Assembly: GCA_019747075.1 (NCBI GenBank)
Contig: JAIERF010000229.1
Span: 1-48,862, forward strand
Length of the DNA: 48,862 nt
DNA from: Pseudomonadaceae bacterium
Lineage (GTDB): Bacteria; Pseudomonadota; Gammaproteobacteria; Pseudomonadales; Pseudomonadaceae
Direction: 5' to 3'
A program made the position numbers and the translations under genes. The notes beneath the pieces are model-generated. The model made no database searches, was not told the DNA's origin, and saw nothing but the letters and a program-made list of their open reading frames with translations. Shown in pieces: positions 8,821 through 16,225 of this stretch; within the stretch, counting starts at the first letter, position 1, and each line of letters opens with the position of its first letter.

Positions 8821-9531
8821 ATGACTGATCCGATTCGCCTGTCCAAACGCCTTGCCGAGCTGGTCGGCTGCTCACGCCGTGAAGCCGAGCTGTATATCGA
8901 GGGCGGCTGGGTCAGCGTGGACGGCCAAATCGTCGAAGAGCCGCATTTCAAAGTGGCCGACGAGACCGTCGCCCTGCACCCGGAGGCAGTTCTCACGCCC
9001 CAGGAGCCGATTACCCTGCTACTGCACAAACCGGCCGGGCAAACGCCTGAACAAGCCGAGCAGCTGCTGAAAAAGGCCAACCAGAGCGCCCTCGACCTCT
9101 CAGCGGTGCGCCCTCTGCAACGCCACTTCGAGCGCCTGACCCTGTGCCTGCCGCTGGACACCGACGCCTGCGGCCTGCAGGTGTTCACCCAGAACTGGAG
9201 CGTGTCGCGCAAGCTCAGCGACGACGCTAAGAAGCTGGAGCAGGAGTTCATCGTCGAAGTCAGCGGCACGCTGCAAGCCCACGGTCTTAAGCGCCTGGCC
9301 CACGGCCTGAACTTTCGCGGCAAACCACTGGCGCCCTGCAAGGTCAGCTGGCAGAACGAAACGCGCCTGCGCTTCGCCCTGAAGAACCCGTTGCCAGGGC
9401 AAATTCGCCACATGTGCGAAAGCGTTGGCCTCAAGGTCATCACCCTCAAGCGCATCCGCATCGGCGGCGTGCCCATGGGCAAACTGGCTAACGCCGAATG
9501 GCGTTACCTGGCGGACAAAGAGAAGTTCTAA
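8821..9531 (+). CDS. divergent S4-domain RNA pseudouridine synthase (RsuA/RluB-like)
   Basis: 236 residues. An N-terminal S4 RNA-binding domain (about 4-50, RLSKRLAELVGCSRREAELYIEGGWVSVDG) is followed by a shortened RsuA/RluB/E/F-type catalytic domain. The usual catalytic GRLD motif appears as LPLDTDACGLQVF, with Asp113 kept but the conserved Gly-Arg before it replaced by Leu-Pro. The LLHKPAGQTPE stretch matches the family's K-P-x-G segment, and the C-terminal GQIRHMCESVGLKVITLKRIRIGGV is typical. It probably modifies a uridine in rRNA, but the exact site is unknown. Activity is likely but less certain because of the altered motif. Confidence 0.85.
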   Translation: MTDPIRLSKRLAELVGCSRREAELYIEGGWVSVDGQIVEEPHFKVADETVALHPEAVLTPQEPITLLLHKPAGQTPEQAEQLLKKANQSALDLSAVRPLQRHFERLTLCLPLDTDACGLQVFTQNWSVSRKLSDDAKKLEQEFIVEVSGTLQAHGLKRLAHGLNFRGKPLAPCKVSWQNETRLRFALKNPLPGQIRHMCESVGLKVITLKRIRIGGVPMGKLANAEWRYLADKEKF

Positions 9532-9587
9532 GCCGCCGCCATCAGCCCATCGACTCACCACCGCCCGTGTAAGGAAGCGCCCGCTTC

Positions 9588-10151
9588 ATGAGCCGCAACA
9601 TTCTCCGCAGCACCCTCCTGTGCGCCGCCCTGCTCGCCTCGGCGACAGTGGCCGCCAAGGTTGAGGTGCAAGCCGTACAGCACAAAAGCGCCGGCCCCAT
9701 CCTCGCCGTCAATATCTCCGAGGCGATTGCCCCCGGCGACTACGAAGCCCTGCTCAAAGGCCTGCTGGCCAACCCTGGCAAGTTCAAGAAGAAGCTGGCG
9801 TTGCTGGACAACATCGGCGGCAGCGTGGCGGAAGCCATCCGCATGGGTCGCCTGCTGCGCGAGTCCGGCTTCGACACCCTGGTGCCGGCCGACGCCGTGT
9901 GCCAGGGCAGCTGCGTCTACCTGCTGGCCGCCGGCCGCGATAAAACCGTACGCGGCCACGTCGGCATCCACCGCCCGTACTTCGCCAACGGCGACTCCGC
10001 ACAAAGCGGCAACGCCCTGCGCTACAGCCCCGCCGCCTACCTCCAGGAAATGCGCATCCCCGCCAGCCTGCTCACCGACATGCAGGCCGTCGACCCGCAC
10101 AACGTGCGCGTGCTGACCCCCAGAGAGCTGGCCGGTTATCGGCTCGACTAG
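9588..10151 (+). CDS. ClpP/crotonase-fold periplasmic protein (COG3904-like)
   Basis: 187 residues with a signal peptide (1-23, SRNILRSTLLCAALLASATVAA). The rest matches the ClpP/crotonase fold: an oxyanion-type LDNIGGSV (73-80), CQGSCVYLLAAG (105-116) with Ser108 at the ClpP nucleophile position, and GHVGIHRPY with His128 at the ClpP histidine position. Cys105 and Cys109 bracket the serine and could form a disulphide in the periplasm. It may be a periplasmic serine protease or a non-enzymatic relative, and I cannot name a third catalytic residue. It follows the pseudouridine synthase on the same strand and has AAGGAAG upstream of its ATG. Confidence 0.78.
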   Translation: MSRNILRSTLLCAALLASATVAAKVEVQAVQHKSAGPILAVNISEAIAPGDYEALLKGLLANPGKFKKKLALLDNIGGSVAEAIRMGRLLRESGFDTLVPADAVCQGSCVYLLAAGRDKTVRGHVGIHRPYFANGDSAQSGNALRYSPAAYLQEMRIPASLLTDMQAVDPHNVRVLTPRELAGYRLD

Positions 10152-10237
10152 CCCAAGGCGTCTTAGCGGATGATGGGATCGTGTCATGGGTGAGAGGCAA
10201 AACCAGCCCATTGCCCCTCAAACCAAGCCAGCCGTAT

Positions 10238-11122
10238 TCAGTCTGAGGCAATCACGTAGCGATCGCGCCCAGCCGCCTTGCCGGCATACAGCGCCTGGTC
10301 GGCGCGCTCTACGGCGCTGCCCATGGTTTCGTTGTGCGCCACCCGGGAAAGCCCGACCGTCACGGTCATGACAATCGGGGCGCCTTGCAGACGAGGGACC
10401 GGGGTGTTGCGCACAAGCTCGACAATACGATCAGCAACGGTTGCAGCGGCCTCACGTGCAGGGCATTGGATCAGCAACAGAAACTCTTCGCCGCCCCAAC
10501 GAATCAAAGGCTCATCGGGCCGCACGATACCTTTCAAGGTGTCCGCCAAATGCCGCAGGGCGACATCGCCGACAGAGTGGCCGTAGTGGTCATTGATCTG
10601 CTTGAAATGATCCACGTCGATAATCGCGGCATACAGCTGCACGCTATTGCGTCGGCAAACCTTCTGGATTTGCACAAACTCACTTTCTATCCCAGCGCGC
10701 AGGCGAAGCCCGGTCAAGGTGTCGTAGCGGGCGGCATTGACCAGGAACAGGGTCTTGAACTGCGCCATCAGCTCAATCAGTTCACCTTGCGCTTGCTCAA
10801 AGCTTTCCACATCACTGCGTGATCCAGGCTGCCCGGCCAAAATCGCCGTGCAAATGGAGCGAATGGCATCGTGCATGCTTTGGTGCACATTTTCTAACTT
10901 GGCCGTCTTCTGCGGGCTGAGATCGTCAAAACGCGTTTTATTCGCCGCAAACCAGCGACTAAAGCCACACAGCGTATGCGCCAATGGCGCGAGTACATCC
11001 TCACCCGGTGACTCATGCAGCACAGAACAGCGCAGCACATGACGCGCCCAATCCATATGCGCCTTGACCGCAGAATCAAGCTGCTCAATAAATTCGACGA
11101 TTTGAAATGACCCGTCTGCCAT
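10238..11122 (-). CDS. zinc-sensing (CZB) diguanylate cyclase, DgcZ-like
   Basis: 294 residues, probably cytoplasmic, with no membrane segment. The N-terminal CZB zinc-binding domain has His22, Cys52, His80 and His84 (AHMDW, THLCGFSRWF-like region, VHQSMHD). That is the spacing of E. coli DgcZ, whose ligands I recall as H22/C52/H79/H83. The C-terminal GGDEF domain carries GGEEF (210-214), so it should make c-di-GMP from GTP. The inhibitory-site position reads RPDE instead of RxxD, so product inhibition may be weak. The ATG at 11122 was chosen because it reproduces the DgcZ numbering and has AAGG upstream; an in-frame TTG lies at 11146. Zinc binding to CZB is known to repress DgcZ. Confidence 0.9.
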   Translation of the reverse strand: MADGSFQIVEFIEQLDSAVKAHMDWARHVLRCSVLHESPGEDVLAPLAHTLCGFSRWFAANKTRFDDLSPQKTAKLENVHQSMHDAIRSICTAILAGQPGSRSDVESFEQAQGELIELMAQFKTLFLVNAARYDTLTGLRLRAGIESEFVQIQKVCRRNSVQLYAAIIDVDHFKQINDHYGHSVGDVALRHLADTLKGIVRPDEPLIRWGGEEFLLLIQCPAREAAATVADRIVELVRNTPVPRLQGAPIVMTVTVGLSRVAHNETMGSAVERADQALYAGKAAGRDRYVIASD

Positions 11123-11327
11123 AGGGTGAACCTTACTCGGATACAAGCGAATTGCCCGGTACTGTGCCGCGCAGATGCAGAAGAACCGCTTTTAACTGCG
11201 GCCCTCTAAGTGAGTAGCAGAATGCCATGAACCCCTTTCAATGGTAGCCCAACGTCAGTGCCTAAGTGCGCCGCAGAGGTGGCCACAGATGAGCTGACGG
11301 CCCCTGAAATGCAGCGGCAGGCGTCAT

Positions 11328-11729
11328 TTACAGCTCGCGAAACAGATCGTGGGCATCCAGCAATCGGTAGGCGATCTCCGGACGTTTTTCCAGGCCGCGG
11401 CGGATCGCGGCCTGGATAGCCTGACGGGTCTTGCGGCACAGACCCGGTAGGTCATCAATATGCACCGCAATGCCGCGCATGCTGCGCACTTCGTTGCGCC
11501 CCGGGGCAACATGCAGACGAATGCCGAGCTGCTCGTCCAGGCGCTGCTGGATGCGTTCGAGGTCGCCGAGGCTGTCTAGGTTCTCCAGGCGCTCCAGCAG
11601 ACGCTTCTCCTCCGGCCGGGTCAGGCGCAAAAAGCGCAGGTCGGCAGCGGGATTATCGAACAAGCCGTCACGCCCGCAGATGCAGGCGCCGGGCGGGCAG
11701 GATTGGCGATTCTGGAAGGAAGGCGTCAT
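11328..11729 (-). CDS. conserved hypothetical protein with N-terminal Cys motif
   Basis: 133 residues, hydrophilic and mostly helical. It starts MTPSFQNRQSCPPGACICGRDGLFDNP, with three cysteines (C-x5-C-x-C) that could bind a metal. A charged LTRPEEKRLLERLENLDSLGDLERIQQRLDEQ helix region follows, and the C-terminus reads AIRRGLEKRPEIAYRLLDAHDLFREL. I recall similar unnamed proteins in other Pseudomonas but no function. No clear ribosome site is visible, although the start is the only sensible ATG. Neighbours (a diguanylate cyclase and a solute-binding protein, same strand) do not suggest a role. Confidence 0.7.
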   Translation of the reverse strand: MTPSFQNRQSCPPGACICGRDGLFDNPAADLRFLRLTRPEEKRLLERLENLDSLGDLERIQQRLDEQLGIRLHVAPGRNEVRSMRGIAVHIDDLPGLCRKTRQAIQAAIRRGLEKRPEIAYRLLDAHDLFREL

Positions 11730-11815
11730 GGCTATGCAGCATAACCATCCACAGCTGCCGTTGCCTATGACTTGCGGGGCAAACAGCGCCAGCCCTGGCG
11801 ATTACCGAATGCCCC

Positions 11816-12541
11816 CTAGGGTTCGGCATAACGCTGTTCGATACGCAGGTAATCGCCACTCTCGCGCAACGCCTTGAGACCCTGATTGAACAGCTCTCGC
11901 GGGGCCGCCTGGCGAAAGCCGACGCTATAGGCCGTATTGGCAAACAGCGCGAAGTAACTCAATGGCTGGCTGACATCGACCTGATCGGCCACCTGAGCGT
12001 TGAAGTATTTGAAGATGCGCAGGTCACCGACGATCAGGTCGACTCGCCCGGAATACAGCAGGCGGTTGCGGTTGATCTGCAGGGCCTCTTCACGATACAG
12101 CGGGTTGCGCTCGGCCATGGCCTGGAACTCAGGCCCCAGCAGGTAGCGGGCACGCTGGTAGGTACTCATGGAGTAACCCGCCATGTCGGCGATGCGGGTG
12201 ATCGGCAAGTGGCGGCTGGCGAGTGCCACGGCGACGTTGTGGTATTCGATATAGGCATCGGAATAGAACGCCGGCACCCCGCTTTGCGCACTGGTGGTGG
12301 CGATGGCATCCAGCTCGCCGCGAGCCAGCATCAGGTGCAGGCGCTCCATGGGCGCGTAGTAAGGCGTCAGTTGCAAACCGCCGCGGCTGGCAGCGGCCAT
12401 CACCAGCTCGTACTCCAGGCCGCGCGGTTCACCTTCGAAGATATACGGCGGCTTGTGGGTGCCAAAGCCGATACGCAGCAGCTCGGCGGCCGCCATCTGG
12501 CAGTAACAACAGCACAACAATGCCAGCAGACCAACCCGCAT
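11816..12541 (-). CDS. stand-alone periplasmic solute-binding protein (SBP_bac_3 type)
   Basis: 241 residues. A signal peptide (MRVGLLALLCCCYCQMAAAE) leads into a family-3 solute-binding fold: IGFGTHKPPYIFEGEPRGLEYELVMAA at the N-terminus, the ARGELDAIATT segment, and LIVGDLRIFKYFNAQV in the second lobe. No ABC permease or ATPase lies nearby, so it may be a sensor partner or a remnant. The open frame runs upstream to 12601, but the ATG at 12541 gives a clean signal peptide. It follows the secreted phospholipase-like gene on the same strand, about 65 bases downstream. Confidence 0.82.
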   Translation of the reverse strand: MRVGLLALLCCCYCQMAAAELLRIGFGTHKPPYIFEGEPRGLEYELVMAAASRGGLQLTPYYAPMERLHLMLARGELDAIATTSAQSGVPAFYSDAYIEYHNVAVALASRHLPITRIADMAGYSMSTYQRARYLLGPEFQAMAERNPLYREEALQINRNRLLYSGRVDLIVGDLRIFKYFNAQVADQVDVSQPLSYFALFANTAYSVGFRQAAPRELFNQGLKALRESGDYLRIEQRYAEP

Positions 12542-12606
12542 ACCCGCCCCCTCGTTAGCGACTGCCCAGCATACCCATAAAGCAGCGGCAGCGGCAGGCA
12601 CAGGGG

Positions 12607-13929
12607 TTAATCGGTAGCGGGCACCTGAGCAGCGGCAGGCACGGTGGCACGTACGGCATTGCGGCTATGGGCGCCGAAGTTACCGATCAGCTCGATCAGC
12701 AAGGCGTTCAGCTCGGCGCTCGGCGCCGGTTCCACCGCCAGTTGATTGCTGGCGCTAAAGCCTGGCGCCTGCTCAGCGGTCGTCAGGGACTGGGCCAGCA
12801 AGGCATCCAGTTGATCGGCGCGGGCAAAAGCCTGGGCCGACACCACATTGCGCAGGTAGCCGCTGTCAAAGGCCGAATAGCTGGCGTCCTTGTCCGCCTG
12901 GGCATAAGCCTGCAGCAGCGGGCTGGCGTTTTCGCCGTCACGCAGCAGCTGCTGCAGCCACTTGAGCTGGAATTTCTCCAGCGCCGTGTGACGGTTGGCC
13001 ACCCGGGCAATGGCGGCCTGCTTGTCCTCGGGGAAGCCGGCGGCATCCTTGGCCGCGGTCCAGATCAAGTCAGGCGTCTCGACGCCAGGCAGCACCTTGC
13101 TGTGATAGGGCTGAGTCAGGTCCTGAATGTAATGCAGGCCCCAGCCCATAAAGCGGTAGCCCCAGTACGGATGACCCTGCTCGAAGGCGTAGCGGGCCAG
13201 GCCGAAATACTGAAAAGCGCGCCACTCCGGATAGGTACGGGTGAGAAACGGCCCGGCGGCAAACACGATGGCATCTTCGTGGTAATAGCCAATATGGAAC
13301 GGCGCCTGGGAGGAATACTCGAAACGCGCATCGCCAAACGGCTGCACGCCGAAGTTGTACTGGCTGCCGACTTCACCAGGATTGTCGCTGAACAGATTGA
13401 TATCGTGACCATAGTCCGGCTCATCGGCGGCACTGGCCACCACCACCAGCGGGTTGAGCAACTCGCCCGGCGGGGCGGCGAGAAAGGTCCACTCACCCCA
13501 GATGCGAACCTGCTTGAAGACCATCACCTGTTGCGCATTCAGGCGCGCAAGACCGCTGCCCGGATGCCCCGGCAGGGCCTGGACGAAGTTGGCCAGTTTG
13601 ATTTCCGGGCTGACCCGCAGCGCCTTGAGGAAATCGCGCTGGCGCTCACCCTCACCGTCGACCTGCCAGCGCAAGGCTGCCGGGCGCGCGGGATAACCGG
13701 GGAAGTTGGCCAGGGCGAAGGCTTCCTGCTGATCCAGCAGCACCTGCAGGCCTGGCGCCTCGCTGCGCAGAAAATCCTCCAGGGCCTCGACCTTGACCGC
13801 TGGCGCCTGCTGCATCGACGCCAGCCCTTGCAACGCCAGGGCACTGCCCAGGGAGTGATTGGACCAGGCCATAACACTGCCGGGCAGGCTCACCAGCAAC
13901 AGGCACACAGCAGCAGATAGACAACGCAT
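12607..13929 (-). CDS. secreted zinc-dependent phospholipase C / S1-P1 nuclease-like protein
   Basis: 440 residues with a signal peptide ending in SVMA, after which the mature protein should begin with Trp22 (WSNHSLG). In this superfamily the N-terminal Trp itself is a zinc ligand. The metal motif HYIQDLTQPYH gives His266, Asp270 and His276, the same H-x3-D-x5-H spacing as in Bacillus cereus phospholipase C. HTALE adds His314 and Glu318 in the H-x3-E arrangement. It therefore probably hydrolyses phosphoester bonds outside the cytoplasm, in phospholipid or nucleic acid. At 440 residues it is longer than the roughly 250-residue family core, with an extra N-terminal region. GAGGAAGAG precedes the ATG. 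Confidence 0.85.
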   Translation of the reverse strand: MRCLSAAVCLLLVSLPGSVMAWSNHSLGSALALQGLASMQQAPAVKVEALEDFLRSEAPGLQVLLDQQEAFALANFPGYPARPAALRWQVDGEGERQRDFLKALRVSPEIKLANFVQALPGHPGSGLARLNAQQVMVFKQVRIWGEWTFLAAPPGELLNPLVVVASAADEPDYGHDINLFSDNPGEVGSQYNFGVQPFGDARFEYSSQAPFHIGYYHEDAIVFAAGPFLTRTYPEWRAFQYFGLARYAFEQGHPYWGYRFMGWGLHYIQDLTQPYHSKVLPGVETPDLIWTAAKDAAGFPEDKQAAIARVANRHTALEKFQLKWLQQLLRDGENASPLLQAYAQADKDASYSAFDSGYLRNVVSAQAFARADQLDALLAQSLTTAEQAPGFSASNQLAVEPAPSAELNALLIELIGNFGAHSRNAVRATVPAAAQVPATD

Positions 13930-14068
13930 GGGAGACTCTTCCTCAACGGACGTCGGCCGCCTGCAGCGACCACCAATAGCACGACGATCAGATTAACAGC
14001 GCGCCAGCCACCCCGCAGTGTCCAGCCGTGCCAGGGCGACTCACAAAAGAGGTCGCAGGCAGAATGCA

Positions 14069-14101
14069 CAAGGGCCGGCGCTTGCGGGCGCCAGCCCTTG
14101 T
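14069..14101 (-). terminator. terminator of the DEAD-box helicase gene
   Basis: A strong hairpin on the minus strand: AAGGGCTGGCGC pairs with GCGCCGGCCCTT around a CCGCAA loop, with one internal T/G mismatch. It lies just past the helicase stop at 14134. The following T run is short (TTGT), so termination strength is uncertain. Confidence 0.6.
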
Positions 14102-14133
14102 CGGTGTAACTGCGCAGCTAACCGGCGGGGCCG

Positions 14134-15480
14134 TTACTCCGCGGCCGGCATCTTGCGCTTCAGCGGCGCCAGGCCGTCACTGCTGGACAATGCCGGGGCG
14201 TCAGGCTTTGGCCGATTGCTGGTCTTGCGCTTGTTCGGCTTGGCCGTGGCTTTCTTCGCGGCGCCCTTCTTGTCGGTCTTACCGTCGGCTTTTTTCTTCT
14301 TCGGCCCAACGGCCTTGCCGGACGCCTTGAGGTTTTTCGGGCCCTGGTAGATGCCCTTGATGTCTTTGATGTTACGGCGCTCGAACCGCTGCTTGAGGTA
14401 GCGCTCGATGCTCGACATCAGGTTCCAATCGTTGTGGCAGATCAGTGAGATGGCCAGGCCTTCATTGCCGGCGCGACCAGTGCGACCGATGCGGTGCACG
14501 TAGTCGTCGCCACTGCGCGGCATATCGAAGTTGATCACCAGGTCCAGGCCGTCCACGTCCAGGCCGCGGGCCGCCACGTCGGTGGCCACCAGAATCTTGG
14601 CCCCGCCCTGCTTCATGCGGTCGATCGCCAGCTTGCGGTCCTTCTGGTCCTTGTCGCCGTGCAGCACGAACACCTTGTACTCGGCGGCCACCAACTTGCC
14701 GTACAGACGGTCGGCCTGCACCTTGGTGTTGGTGAAGATGATCGCCTTGTCGTAGGTCTCGTTGGCCAGCAACCAGTCCACCAGACGCTCTTTGTGGTGG
14801 TTGTGGTCGGCGGTGATGATTTGCTGACGGGTGCCTTCGTTAAGCTGGCTGACGCTGTTGAGCTGCAGGTGCAACGGATCACGCAGCACACTGCCGACCA
14901 TTTCGCGCAGGCCGGCACCGCCGGTGGTGGCGGAGAACAGCATGGTCTGCTGACGGTTGCAGCACTCGCCGGCCAGACGCTGCACGTCCTCGGCAAAGCC
15001 CATGTCGAGCATGCGGTCGGCTTCGTCGAGGATCAGCACTTCAACGTCATTCAGTTTCAGGTTGCCGGCGTTTAGTTGCTCAAGCATGCGCCCCGGGGTG
15101 CCGATCAGGATGTCCGGCACCTTGCGCAGCATGGCAGCCTGCACCTTGAAGTCTTCACCGCCGGTGATCATCCCCGACTTGATAAAGGTGAACTGGGAGA
15201 AGCGCTCGACTTCTTTGAGGGTCTGCTGGGCCAACTCGCGGGTCGGCAGCAGGATCAGCGCACGGATAGTGACGCGCTGCTGGCTCGGGCCCATCAGGCG
15301 GTTGAGCAACGGAAGGACAAAAGCAGCGGTCTTACCGCTGCCGGTTTGCGCGGTTACCCGCAGGTCACGCCCTTCCAGCGCCGGCGGAATGGCCGCTGCC
15401 TGGACCGGGGTTGGCTCGACAAATTTAAGCTCGGCCACGGCTTTCAGCAGACGTTCATGCAGGGCGAATTGGGCAAACAC
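14134..15480 (-). CDS. DEAD-box ATP-dependent RNA helicase
   Basis: About 448 residues. The Q-motif region (FVEPTPVQAAAIP), Walker A AQTGSGKT (44-51), PTRELAQQ, DEAD box LILDEADRMLD, SAT motif LFSATTGG, and helicase domain 2 with ATDVAARGLDVDGL and HRIGRTGRAG are all present. The last 65 residues are a Lys/Ala-rich basic tail, typical of RhlE-type helicases and likely to bind RNA. Role: ATP-driven RNA unwinding in ribosome assembly or RNA decay. I chose the GTG at 15480 because GAGGTG lies 7 bases upstream of it; an in-frame GTG at 15489 would add three residues. Confidence 0.94.
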   Translation of the reverse strand: MFAQFALHERLLKAVAELKFVEPTPVQAAAIPPALEGRDLRVTAQTGSGKTAAFVLPLLNRLMGPSQQRVTIRALILLPTRELAQQTLKEVERFSQFTFIKSGMITGGEDFKVQAAMLRKVPDILIGTPGRMLEQLNAGNLKLNDVEVLILDEADRMLDMGFAEDVQRLAGECCNRQQTMLFSATTGGAGLREMVGSVLRDPLHLQLNSVSQLNEGTRQQIITADHNHHKERLVDWLLANETYDKAIIFTNTKVQADRLYGKLVAAEYKVFVLHGDKDQKDRKLAIDRMKQGGAKILVATDVAARGLDVDGLDLVINFDMPRSGDDYVHRIGRTGRAGNEGLAISLICHNDWNLMSSIERYLKQRFERRNIKDIKGIYQGPKNLKASGKAVGPKKKKADGKTDKKGAAKKATAKPNKRKTSNRPKPDAPALSSSDGLAPLKRKMPAAE

Positions 15481-15641
15481 GGGTAACACCTCGAAAAAAT
15501 CACAGAATCAACTGCATAGGGTAACCCGGATGCCGCTGCAAGGCCGGGATTTTTCGCCGCCTATGGCGACAACGGCCTGGCCTGGACAGCGCTAGACTCA
15601 AGAGCGCAATCTCTAAACAGGTCCTCCAAGGAGTCATACGC

Positions 15642-16133
15642 ATGTCCGCCAAACCTTTTCTGCTGCTCGGCACCACTTGCCTGGCGCTCGTCCTGAGCGC
15701 CGCCCAGGCCCTGGCCGACTCCAGCAACGGCAAGTCCAACCAGGCCAAAGGCCAGAATGGCAAAGACGCCAGCAGCCAACACCAGTCCAACCAGCCCGAG
15801 AAAGGTAAAAAAACCACCCATAGCAACAACGACGATTACGATGATGACGATTTCCAGCGCCGCTACGACGATGACCTCGACGACATCCGGCGGATTTTCA
15901 GTCGTAACAGCGACAGCTATGGCCAGGCGCAAGCACTGCCACCGGGTATCCGCAAAAACCTCGCCCGTGGCAAGCCGCTGCCACCCGGCATCGCGAAAAA
16001 ACTCGACCCCAGCTTCGCCCGACAACTGCCCTACTACCAAGGCTACGAGTGGCAACAGGTGGGCACCGACGCCGCCCTAGTCAACGTCACCACCGGCATT
16101 GTGCGCGAAGTGCTCAACGACGTATTGCGTTAA
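15642..16133 (+). CDS. CigR-family (anti-virulence regulator-like) secreted protein
   Basis: 163 residues with a signal peptide (about 1-25, ending AQALAD). A low-complexity Ser/Asn/Gln/Lys stretch follows, then an Asp-rich segment (NDDYDDDDFQ, YDDDLDD). The C-terminal CigR-like domain has the repeated motif LPPGI (ALPPGIRKNLARGKPLPPGIAKKL) and ends with YEWQQVGTDAALVNVTTGIVREVL. Such proteins are often labelled CigR after a Salmonella protein. In Pseudomonas I know no defined role, and secretion to the periplasm or envelope is an inference. AAGGAG precedes the ATG. The Asp cluster might bind cations. Confidence 0.82.
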   Translation: MSAKPFLLLGTTCLALVLSAAQALADSSNGKSNQAKGQNGKDASSQHQSNQPEKGKKTTHSNNDDYDDDDFQRRYDDDLDDIRRIFSRNSDSYGQAQALPPGIRKNLARGKPLPPGIAKKLDPSFARQLPYYQGYEWQQVGTDAALVNVTTGIVREVLNDVLR

Positions 16134-16225
16134 CGCCACCCTATCTGCCTGGCCATTGACCCAACTCAGCGATGGCCTTTTGCTAGCCTGCATACTGAAA
16201 AGACCATCAGTACGGGGGCCCGCCA

